This document shows, piece by piece, positions 1 through 6,923 of a stretch of DNA of 9,447 bases. Position 1 is the stretch's first letter. The number at the start of each line of letters is the position of its first letter. The notes under the pieces were generated by a model, which saw only the letters and a list, made by a program, of their open reading frames with translations, did not search any database and had not been told where the DNA came from. Origin of the DNA: Myxococcales bacterium (lineage in GTDB: Bacteria; Myxococcota_C; UBA6777); contig JALTMC010000883.1 in NCBI GenBank assembly GCA_027005175.1, positions 1-9,447 on the forward strand, given 5' to 3'. Position numbers and translations under genes: made by a program.

Positions 1-3000
1 GAAGTTGAGGCTGAGGTTAAAGTAGAAACCGAAACCGCGGGGAAGGTGAAAACCAAGACGGAGGCTGTGGCTGAGGAAGCTACCGAGGTGAAAGCAAAAG
101 CCGAGGCGAAGGGAACCGCCGAAACCGAAGCCGAAGTGGAAGCCAATCTTGAGAAAGCTACCGAGGCTGAAGTCGAGGCAACTGCTGACACCCAAGTCGA
201 GACTGAACTTAAGACAACGGCTGAAACGAAAGCTGAAACCGAAACCGAGATTGAGGCTGGAACCGAAACCGAGGTTGAGAAAGATACCGTAGCTGGAGCC
301 GAGGTTGAGAAAGATACCGTAGCTGGAGCCGAGGTTGAGAAAGATACCGTAGCTGGAGCCGAGGTTGAGAAAGCTACCATAGCTGGAGCCGAGGTTGAGA
401 AAGCTACCATAGCTGGAACCGAGGTTGAGAAACCTATCGTAGCTGAATCTGAAGTTGAGACAACTGCTGAATCTGAAGCCCAGGCTGAGAAAGCTACCGT
501 AGCCGAAACCGAGGTTGAGACAACTGCTGAATCTGAGGTTGAGACAACTACCGAGGTTGGGGTTGAATCGGTAGTTGGGAAAAAGGAAGCTTCGGACAAG
601 AACATGGCAGAGGTTTCTGATGAGGAGTTACCGCGAGCTGAAACACTGGAGTCACCGGTATTGCTCGATGAAGCGAAACCATCAGAGTCGGAGATAGAAG
701 CTCCCTCTTTTTCAGACTTACCTCCTCCGGTTCCTTTGGAGGATGAGCCAGAAGAGCCCAAACGATCGATGTTGAAGGGTGAATGGCTGGCAGTCGCGCC
801 GGAGGAGCAACCTGTCGTCGTCAAAGAAGAAGAGACAGGAGATCCCGATGAGAAAACAGACCCGGTTGTTGCAATCAGCGGAACACATCTTACAACAGAG
901 CAGTTGTATGCTTTGATACAAGATCCCAGTCGTGGAGTCTTTTTGTTCCATCGACGGGCTCGCAGGCGGCTGTTCTTGAACAAGGTTGGATTGGATCACA
1001 AATATCCTTTGCCAGAAACCCCAGTGAACCATCTCGATTCGCAAGAATTTATGAAGCTATTGGAGTTGGAGGATCCAGAGTTGGCAGAGGGACTGGATGC
1101 CCATTCGCTCCCTTCTCAAGTGATTCTTTTGGATGAGCTTCCAGCCAGACGACTACGCAAAACGTCAGCATCACAGATCTTATGGAGATACTGGTCCTGG
1201 CTTACCGTTTTTGAGGTCATGCAACAATGGGATCAACTTGATGTCTCCACGGATGACCTACGCAAATTGCTGGGTCATACAGCCTTTGAAGAGGTGCGTA
1301 GTTTCTTCATTCGTGAACGATATCTTTTCTTCCCAGAAGACGAGCATGAAGTGGCCCGCAGTCTTGTAGGCTGGTGGGGTATGTTGAGCTATTTCACCCC
1401 ACACTACCGGTTGGATCTATTTCCCTCTGTATTGCCAGAGTCCTTTGATCGATGGTTGGAGGGAGTGGGCCTTCAACCTGAAAAAGCAGCGTTGCTCTGG
1501 CGTCCCAATGTGGACATCGACATCCCCCGGCATCTGCCATACCCAGAATCAAGGCCTTGGCTCACATGGAACTTATCAAAAGAGTGGTCGCAAGAAAAAC
1601 AAAAAGAAGCAGACGTATCACACACAGAACCATCAGAAAAAAAGGAGGCCCGTGCAGAGAGGGATTCCTCGGCCCAGAGTGCTGAAGCACCATCCTCAAG
1701 TGATGAAGTGCCGTCCTCAAGTGCTGAAGAGCCGTCCTCAAGTGCTGAAGCAGTGTCTACAACGTCACAAGAAGCTCAAAGCGTGCCGTTTGCACCGCAG
1801 AGACCGTTACAACACAGTCGTCAGCATCAACCCAGTTGGGGAGCCCTTGTACTTTTTGGTGCGCTGTTTGGAGGTGGAGGTCTTCTCTTTTTGATTCTGC
1901 AGCGTGTGTCACTCAACCGGATCACGGAAGTCTTTGGTTTGGTTACGGAGTATTTCAGCTCGGTGAGCAGCATGGGGATGAGTGGAGCATTGTTACAGAC
2001 AGGCCCTTATCAGTCCTACCAAGCTCCCCCCTCCACAGATCCTTTTGGTTTAATCTTGTTGTTGTGGGGAGGCTTGTTTGTCATCGTCATCGCGCACCTC
2101 TTTGACACGTTTATTCAATGGCGAATGAATCTGCGATGGAAGACAGACCACTCCAGTTGGACGTCCCTCTTGGAGCCAAGGGAGCTACGTCAAGCGCAGT
2201 ATCTGTGTCAACTGACAGCAAAACAGATGTGGAAGGAGATCGGAGAGGCAAGCGTCTCAACAAACCAATCGGGAGCGGCAAAAGAGGCCGTGTTGTCTGT
2301 TATTCGCACTCTCTTCGGCGGACTTTATACACGTGTTTGGGGTGTCTTCTTGGAACTCTATCCCATCCAGAGTCTGCCTGTTTTGTCTCGATGGTTTGCC
2401 CGCCAAACACTGGCGTATCATAAGTTTGCCTTTGGCTATCATCTACGCAGTGCTCTACGAGCCAAACGGCGAGGCAACGATCTTGCGGCATTGCAGTGGC
2501 TTTCAGAGGCCATCACATTCTATCAACCACTCGCGAATATCGAACCCAATGATGAGGAGTGGGTCCTCCTACAAGAAGAGTGGTCACGTTTGCAAAGTCG
2601 AGTTACCATTTTGTTTGGGGAAGAAGTGCCCCACATGGCCTCCCCTTCCGGTCGCGGGATATTTAGCACAGTATCGCTCTTCTTCTTCATCGGCCTACCT
2701 CTTGGATTGCTCGTTCCCTCCAGTCAGAGCGCGATATGGACTCTCTTTTGGGGCTTTTCACTCTATCTGCTTGCTGTTCAGTTGCTCGATGTACAAGTCG
2801 CCAATCGGGGTCTTTTGCACTTTTGGCGTGAGCCGGTCTGGACACACTACCTCTCTACAGAAGAGCTAGAATCGGGTCAACGCTCCTGCCTTTCACGCGC
2901 AGAGCAACTTTGGCAAGAGCCTTTGCCAGAGAGCAAGCCTCCAAGAAGAGAGGAGCCTCTTTGGAAAGAGGTCCTCGCTGCTGTGGGTTCAAGTATGTGG

Positions 3001-5859
3001 TGGTGGGTTAAGGTCCGTTTATGGGGCCGATTCCTCACAGGACTTCTCTTTCATTGGGGGCGCCTCCCCTTCTTGTTGCGTTTTACAGCACGCGAGATCA
3101 TGCGCAAGCAGGTATTTGAGTTTATTCATCACCTTGAGTGGGCTGTCTATGCACAGCGACGAGGCAATGACACAGAGGCCGCGATCCAGCTCACCGACAC
3201 GCTGGCTTATTATAGACCTCTTACCAAGCCCAACGACCCTCTGTTGAAGCGACTCCATCAGAAGCGTGAAGATCTCGTGGATACCATCACAAAGCAGTTG
3301 ATGGATGCCCACCAGATCAAACCATCCTACCATGCCGACCTTCGACAAATGATTGAGGAGCTTCTCGACGTCCCACTATCGACTCGACTGGGGCAACAAA
3401 CAGCCGCCTTGCTCAAGACACTTCAACGCTCCTACCTGGACAAAGAGCGACAATTTTTCGTCACCCGGCCTCTCAAGTGGTTGCTGAGTTTGGGTCGCAC
3501 TTCCATTGAGCATTCTTTGGATCATTATGGATTGGTTCGCTCTCTTCATTATCTCCAAACTTCCATAAAAAAACTCTCTCTCCTACCTCTCACAGACGAG
3601 AAACGTCGTCGATGGGAGCGTCCTTTGTTTCGCGCTGTTCATGAGCTGGAACAGCGTATTCGCACACAATTTCGCCCATCGATGCTTGAGGCGATGCAAG
3701 AAGCAGGCTTTCAAGCAACCAATCATCGTGAGCAAGTTGCCCAAAGCAAGCTCTGTGAAGAGCTTCTTGACCTTGTGATTCGAAACGGCCGATTTAGCTA
3801 CTCGGATGTTCGCGATGTGATCAGCCGCAACGATCTACGCCTCAAAGACCCGAGATGGCACGAGGTTCTGACCCATGATGTCTTGCTGCGTATCGACAAA
3901 AACTTTTCACAGCGATTTAATGAAGTCTATCGTGAAAGTGAAGTCTACCTCCGGTGGCTTCAACGGTTTTCGAGTCTTGCCTTTGGCTCTCGGATGGGTC
4001 GCTTCCTTGTAAAATATATCTTGCTTCCTTTTGGAGGCTCCTACACCATCCTCATCTTTTTGGCCTCCATGGTGGAGGCATTTAACAAGTACGCCCTCAA
4101 GATCAAAAACTACCACTCTCCTCTGAAAGAGTACTCGATCATTGGTTTGTTAGGCCTTGTGATCTTCTTGATCCTGCACACAGAAGCCGGACGAGATATC
4201 TTTAAACGTGTATTGCAAGGCTTTGGCAACATGTTCCGTTTTGCATTTGTCAACGCTCCGAGATGGGTTATGGAGCATCCCTTCACCCAGCATGTCCTAC
4301 GACACCCAAAAGCCTTCGCTTGGTACAGGTTTGTCCTGATCCCTGTAGCTGTTGCGTCACTCTTGTTTGGAATCCTTCTGGGCGTCCTCAGCCTGTTCGG
4401 CTTGCCCATGGATTTGCGCGAACTCTCCATACTCCTGATCCTCTCGACGGCTCTCTCCTTTATGTTTTTCAACACACCCACAGGTCGAGCGCTTTGGGAT
4501 CAGATGGCCTATCGCGCTGTTGCTATGTGGCAACAGCTGAAAGACCGCTGGGTCATTGGTCTGTTTTACTGGATCATTGACACCTTCCGCATGCTACTTC
4601 ACGCTCTCGATTATATCATCTACCGAGGCGATGACTTGCTCCGTTTTCACCCCGGAGAAGGCAAGCATGTGATCGTGTTTAAAGCCATTGGACAGGCGAC
4701 GTGGTCATCCTTCGCATACTTAACCCGAATGTTCGCCAATCTATTTGTGGAACCTCAGGTCAACCCCATCAAACACTTCCCGGTAGTCACAGTGTCTCAC
4801 AAGATGATCAGTGCGGCCACCGCAGGACTCATCCCCTGGATGTACCAACAAAACTACTCAACTGTGATGATCACCATCATCGGCGCACTGTTCCAACTCG
4901 CCATACCTGGCCTTTGTGGATTTCTGGTCTGGGAATTTAAAGAGAACTGGAAACTTTACCAGGAGAATCAAACCCTACAACCCGCTCAAGTGGGCTCTCA
5001 TGGAGAAACCATCGATGCTTTGTTGCGGCGTGGATTTCACTCTGGTACCTTGCCCAAGATTTACGAGAAGCTCAATAACTACGTCCAGAAAGAATACATC
5101 GCAGTCAATCGTTCACAGCGTCGTAAGATGCGAGAGAAGCTCCACCATGTGAGTGAATCATTAGAAGACTTCGTTGAACGCGAACTTCTGACCGCCCTGC
5201 GCAAACGAAAGAAACTGGTGCTGCGTTTTCCAGAAATCGGACAAACAAAGCCTCTATTAAGTCCCAATCACCTGGATCTGTTTTTCTGGATGAAACCAGA
5301 AAATACCACTGAAAAAGAGCGGTATCACTGGAGGCTGAGAATCGAACTTGAGGGCGGTATCCTGGTCGGCTCGATTCACGAACTCGAAGCCCCCACCTAT
5401 CCGAAACAACAGCTCAATGTATGTGAGCAGGAATGGCTTGATCGTGATCTGGAGATGTTTTTGCGAAAATCAGGCGTTTGGCTGATGCGAGGCAAACTGG
5501 AGAACTGGCTGCGCTTCTACTTGCGTGGCTTTGAAGTCGGTGTTCCGGGCTCTGTCTCTGGCTCCGTGCGAGCCGAATACACGATCAACAAAGACGAGGT
5601 TAAGATTCGCAAAGTGGTTGGAGGCACCAGCACAGACGTGACCTACCGTCTCGATGAAAAAGGCCGCTTGTATGAGCCTGCCCCCATCGTTACCCTCACC
5701 AAAGACGATCATTTCTTACCTCGCCCTCAGCACACCCAACGCCTTCCTCTCAGCGGACAATACCGTATGGTAGACCTCCAACAAACAAATATCTCCGAAC
5801 TCAACACCCCAGAGCAACTCAACACCCCAGAGCAACTCAACACCCCAGAGCAAGAATAA
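1..5859 (+). CDS. Giant multi-pass membrane protein with N-terminal Glu/Ala repeats, function unknown (5' partial)
   Basis: The frame is open from position 1 to the TAA at 5857-5859, so the gene starts upstream; the GTG at 46 lies inside low-complexity sequence and is unlikely to be the start. Residues are counted from the first in-window codon (1952 in all). Order: acidic Glu/Ala/Thr/Val repeats (1-195); acidic proline-containing linker; soluble domain (about 292-525); Ser-rich linker (555-590). Membrane helices follow near 614-636, 682-703, 887-906, 911-931, 1341-1361, 1380-1393, 1444-1467, 1474-1490 and 1621-1643, with an amphipathic stretch at 1516-1541. A helical, TPR-like RRGND segment occurs twice (823-827, 1053-1057). 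Distinctive motifs are NPIKHFPVVTVSHK (ending near 1601), HGET (1667-1670) and GFHSGT (1678-1683), then a mixed alpha/beta C-terminal domain and three LNTPEQ repeats. From memory, the part from about 1260 onward resembles large uncharacterised membrane proteins of planctomycetes and deltaproteobacteria; I could not verify this. No catalytic motif is recognised. Inner-membrane location is inferred. Confidence 0.9.
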   Translation, partial: EVEAEVKVETETAGKVKTKTEAVAEEATEVKAKAEAKGTAETEAEVEANLEKATEAEVEATADTQVETELKTTAETKAETETEIEAGTETEVEKDTVAGAEVEKDTVAGAEVEKDTVAGAEVEKATIAGAEVEKATIAGTEVEKPIVAESEVETTAESEAQAEKATVAETEVETTAESEVETTTEVGVESVVGKKEASDKNMAEVSDEELPRAETLESPVLLDEAKPSESEIEAPSFSDLPPPVPLEDEPEEPKRSMLKGEWLAVAPEEQPVVVKEEETGDPDEKTDPVVAISGTHLTTEQLYALIQDPSRGVFLFHRRARRRLFLNKVGLDHKYPLPETPVNHLDSQEFMKLLELEDPELAEGLDAHSLPSQVILLDELPARRLRKTSASQILWRYWSWLTVFEVMQQWDQLDVSTDDLRKLLGHTAFEEVRSFFIRERYLFFPEDEHEVARSLVGWWGMLSYFTPHYRLDLFPSVLPESFDRWLEGVGLQPEKAALLWRPNVDIDIPRHLPYPESRPWLTWNLSKEWSQEKQKEADVSHTEPSEKKEARAERDSSAQSAEAPSSSDEVPSSSAEEPSSSAEAVSTTSQEAQSVPFAPQRPLQHSRQHQPSWGALVLFGALFGGGGLLFLILQRVSLNRITEVFGLVTEYFSSVSSMGMSGALLQTGPYQSYQAPPSTDPFGLILLLWGGLFVIVIAHLFDTFIQWRMNLRWKTDHSSWTSLLEPRELRQAQYLCQLTAKQMWKEIGEASVSTNQSGAAKEAVLSVIRTLFGGLYTRVWGVFLELYPIQSLPVLSRWFARQTLAYHKFAFGYHLRSALRAKRRGNDLAALQWLSEAITFYQPLANIEPNDEEWVLLQEEWSRLQSRVTILFGEEVPHMASPSGRGIFSTVSLFFFIGLPLGLLVPSSQSAIWTLFWGFSLYLLAVQLLDVQVANRGLLHFWREPVWTHYLSTEELESGQRSCLSRAEQLWQEPLPESKPPRREEPLWKEVLAAVGSSMWWWVKVRLWGRFLTGLLFHWGRLPFLLRFTAREIMRKQVFEFIHHLEWAVYAQRRGNDTEAAIQLTDTLAYYRPLTKPNDPLLKRLHQKREDLVDTITKQLMDAHQIKPSYHADLRQMIEELLDVPLSTRLGQQTAALLKTLQRSYLDKERQFFVTRPLKWLLSLGRTSIEHSLDHYGLVRSLHYLQTSIKKLSLLPLTDEKRRRWERPLFRAVHELEQRIRTQFRPSMLEAMQEAGFQATNHREQVAQSKLCEELLDLVIRNGRFSYSDVRDVISRNDLRLKDPRWHEVLTHDVLLRIDKNFSQRFNEVYRESEVYLRWLQRFSSLAFGSRMGRFLVKYILLPFGGSYTILIFLASMVEAFNKYALKIKNYHSPLKEYSIIGLLGLVIFLILHTEAGRDIFKRVLQGFGNMFRFAFVNAPRWVMEHPFTQHVLRHPKAFAWYRFVLIPVAVASLLFGILLGVLSLFGLPMDLRELSILLILSTALSFMFFNTPTGRALWDQMAYRAVAMWQQLKDRWVIGLFYWIIDTFRMLLHALDYIIYRGDDLLRFHPGEGKHVIVFKAIGQATWSSFAYLTRMFANLFVEPQVNPIKHFPVVTVSHKMISAATAGLIPWMYQQNYSTVMITIIGALFQLAIPGLCGFLVWEFKENWKLYQENQTLQPAQVGSHGETIDALLRRGFHSGTLPKIYEKLNNYVQKEYIAVNRSQRRKMREKLHHVSESLEDFVERELLTALRKRKKLVLRFPEIGQTKPLLSPNHLDLFFWMKPENTTEKERYHWRLRIELEGGILVGSIHELEAPTYPKQQLNVCEQEWLDRDLEMFLRKSGVWLMRGKLENWLRFYLRGFEVGVPGSVSGSVRAEYTINKDEVKIRKVVGGTSTDVTYRLDEKGRLYEPAPIVTLTKDDHFLPRPQHTQRLPLSGQYRMVDLQQTNISELNTPEQLNTPEQLNTPEQE
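268..447 (+). repeat. 30-bp in-frame tandem repeat, six copies (Glu-rich decapeptide)
   Basis: Six codon-aligned 30-bp units encode the decapeptide (T/A)EVEKDTVAG and variants. Units 2 and 3 (298-357) are identical, unit 1 differs from them by one base, and units 4 and 5 (358-417) are identical. Unit 6 (418-447) is more diverged. Identity between neighbouring copies suggests recent expansion by slippage or unequal recombination. Degenerate relatives continue to about 580 and precede the array from position 1, so this is the freshest part of a longer repetitive acidic region. Copy-number change would lengthen or shorten the protein without breaking the frame. Confidence 0.95.
1690..1752 (+). 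repeat. 21-bp in-frame tandem repeat, three copies (PSSS-acidic linker)
   Basis: Three 21-bp units (1690-1710, 1711-1731, 1732-1752) encode PSSSDEV, PSSSAEE and PSSSAEA. They lie in a Ser/Glu-rich segment between the soluble domain and the first membrane helix of the giant protein. The composition suggests a disordered spacer that tolerates length change. Confidence 0.9.
5800..5853 (+). repeat. 18-bp perfect in-frame triplicate at the extreme C-terminus (LNTPEQ x3)
   Basis: The unit CTCAACACCCCAGAGCAA occurs three times without a mismatch and encodes LNTPEQ. One Glu codon and the TAA stop follow. Perfect identity indicates recent duplication. It is the third distinct in-frame minisatellite in this gene and ends only 26 bp before the 38-bp array begins. 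Confidence 0.95.
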
Positions 5860-5879
5860 GTTGTAGAGCCCCGAGCCAA

Positions 5880-6120
5880 ATCGACCTGTTCCCGGCCTAC
5901 TCCAAGCTCTGGGTCAACTCGGCCTATTTCAAGCTCTCGGTTGACTCGATCTGCTCCCGGCCTGCTTCAAGCTCTGGGTTGACTCGGCCTGTTCCCGGCC
6001 TGCTTCAAGCTCTGGGTCAACTCGATCTGCTCCCGGCCTACTTCAAGCTCTGGGTTGGCTCGATCTGCTCCCGGCCTACTTCAAGCTCTGGGTTGGCTCG
6101 GCCTATTCCAAGCTCATGAG
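5880..6120. repeat. 38-bp tandem repeat array filling the convergent intergenic region
   Basis: Full 38-bp units lie at 5880-5917 (diverged at its left end), 5945-5982, 5983-6020, 6021-6058 and 6059-6096; the last two are identical. Shortened units lie at 5918-5944 and 6097-6120. The core is CCCGGCCTGCTTCAAGCTC, followed by TGGGTTGA, TGGGTCAA or TGGGTTGG. Both shortened units lack the same 11 bp, as expected from recombination between the two GGCCT copies inside a unit. The array starts 20 bp after the stop of the giant gene. Its last unit contains the stop and final codons of the opposite-strand gene. The unit is not a multiple of three and the minus-strand frames contain stops. It is therefore not read as coding, although plus-strand frames are locally open. 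Weak GC-rich hairpins are possible, but no T-run follows, so a terminator role is unproven. Confidence 0.93.
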
Positions 6121-6648
6121 GGTGGTGGAGTTGGGAAGTAGGAGGCTGCTTTGACGAGTTTGCTTTGCGCCTTGGTTCATCGGAGGAAGAGGGGCAGATT
6201 TAGGTTTGTGTGCAAGCAACCAGATCGCACCCACCACCATTACCGTAACCCCCACCCCGGCTACAACCCAACCACCCACAATCAAGCCTGTGCCAGTATC
6301 TTGTTGTGATTTGACCTCCTGAGCGGTGGGGACATCTTCTAGTTTCGTGGAGTTGATCGCTTTCTTCTCCAGATTCTTGCTCTCATTCAAGAAAGAGGTT
6401 CCAAATCCAATCGCTATCACTCCGACAGCACCGAGAACAGCACCTATACTTTCCACAGTCCAGGCAGCTGTAGGGAAAGTAGTTTTGGGAGCAGAAGACT
6501 GTTTGACAGCCGCATGATGGCTTGCATTGGCCTGTGCCACGCGGATGTTCTTTTTGGTTTGAGGTGCTGACCACGCAAGACCTCCTCCTGTCCAGCCACA
6601 GCAGATAGTCATCACAGCGACGAGACTCAAGCTCATCCAGTTCCTCAT
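6103..6648 (-). CDS. Small exported protein with two Gly-rich transmembrane helices, function unknown
   Basis: This encodes 181 residues from an ATG at 6648 (reading leftward) preceded by a good Shine-Dalgarno, which supports the start. The N-terminus is a signal-peptide-like stretch: MRN, a hydrophobic core to about residue 17, and a plausible cleavage after AWSA (residue 28). An Ala/Lys/Gln-rich linker follows. Two glycine/valine-rich hydrophobic helices lie at about 67-87 and 122-146, separated by a polar loop of about 34 residues. A Pro/Lys/Gln-rich tail ends the protein. In myxobacteria, pairs of Gly-rich helices around a charged loop are common at the C-terminus of TPR or PEGA-type envelope proteins; here the pair stands almost alone, without such a domain. 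The gene converges on the giant gene and diverges from the Cys-rich gene. Its last two codons and stop lie in the 38-bp array, so the C-terminus may have been rewritten by repeat turnover. Function is not recognised. Confidence 0.8.
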   Translation of the reverse strand: MRNWMSLSLVAVMTICCGWTGGGLAWSAPQTKKNIRVAQANASHHAAVKQSSAPKTTFPTAAWTVESIGAVLGAVGVIAIGFGTSFLNESKNLEKKAINSTKLEDVPTAQEVKSQQDTGTGLIVGGWVVAGVGVTVMVVGAIWLLAHKPKSAPLPPMNQGAKQTRQSSLLLPNSTTLMSLE

Positions 6649-6654
6649 CCAATT

Positions 6655-6660
6655 CTCCTA
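6655..6660 (-). promoter_or_regulatory. Ribosome binding site of the two-helix exported protein
   Basis: On the minus strand the sequence reads TAGGAG, then AATTGG, then ATG. This gives a GGAG core six bases from the start codon and supports the chosen start at 6648. Confidence 0.75.
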
Positions 6661-6662
6661 GA

Positions 6663-6716
6663 GTGCTTTGTATTCAGTGAGTGTTTGACGTGCTTTGTAT
6701 CCAGTGAGTGTTTGAC
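6663..6716. repeat. 27-bp direct tandem duplication just upstream of the minus-strand gene
   Basis: Two 27-bp copies (6663-6689 and 6690-6716) differ at one base (TATTCAG versus TATCCAG); each begins GTGCTTTGTAT and ends GAGTGTTTGAC. On the minus strand the second copy lies immediately before the ribosome binding site of the exported-protein gene. The duplication is therefore in its leader or promoter. It could be a doubled regulator site or a chance duplication; no consensus promoter is clear in it. Confidence 0.9.
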
Positions 6717-6747
6717 CCAAGCTCCACAGCGACATAAGATACTACCA

Positions 6748-6783
6748 GGCATCGATGATGCCGACACAAGACATCGCTCTTGT
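6748..6783. promoter_or_regulatory. Two adjacent perfect inverted repeats in the divergent promoter region (candidate operators)
   Basis: GGCATC-GAT-GATGCC lies at 6748-6762 (6-bp arms, 3-bp spacer). ACAAGA-N6-TCTTGT lies at 6766-6783 (6-bp arms, 6-bp spacer). Only three bases separate them. They sit in the middle of the 275-bp region between two divergently transcribed genes, where a shared operator would be expected. The second has the geometry of a dimeric helix-turn-helix site. No regulator gene is visible in the window, so the role is inferred; short RNA hairpins are the alternative. Confidence 0.45.
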
Positions 6784-6871
6784 ATTCCTGTTATCATACC
6801 ATCGAAGATGTTTTGCGATAATTTGTTGATGATTGCAAGACTTTTAAAGCGAACGTACGAAAAGTAGATAG

Positions 6872-6901
6872 CAGGCATTAAGTGGGTGCCAGGCATTTAA
6901 G
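6872..6901 (+). repeat. Imperfect 11/12-bp direct repeat upstream of the Cys-rich lipoprotein gene
   Basis: CAGGCATTAAG (6872-6882) and CAGGCATTTAAG (6890-6901) start 18 bp apart. The second copy ends six bases before the purine-rich ribosome binding site. The same CAGGCAT heptamer also overlaps the first inverted repeat (6746-6752), so it occurs three times in this intergenic region. It may be a repeated activator or repressor half-site; this is inference. Confidence 0.5.
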
Positions 6902-6906
6902 GTATA

Positions 6907-6914
6907 GAGAAGGA
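6907..6914 (+). promoter_or_regulatory. Ribosome binding site of the Cys-rich lipoprotein, decides the start
   Basis: GAGAAGGA lies nine bases before the ATG at 6924. This favours that ATG over the in-frame GTG at 6882, which would add 14 residues in front of an otherwise well-formed signal peptide. Confidence 0.7.
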
Positions 6915-6923
6915 TATTTTTTG

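Noticed and set aside
46-48. GTG as the true start of the giant protein.
   Set aside because: The frame stays open to position 1 with the same Glu/Ala/Lys/Thr repeat composition, and no ribosome binding site context is needed there; the gene clearly begins off the left edge.
5880-6120. CRISPR array.
   Set aside because: The units are contiguous 38-bp tandem copies with no unique spacers and mixed variants, and no cas gene is present.
6645-6896. 83-codon minus-strand frame upstream of the exported-protein gene, overlapping its ATG by ATGA and containing the 27-bp repeat in frame.
   Set aside because: No ribosome binding site precedes its ATG at 6896, the product has no recognisable features, and it overlaps the inverted repeats. 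The ATGA overlap is probably chance.
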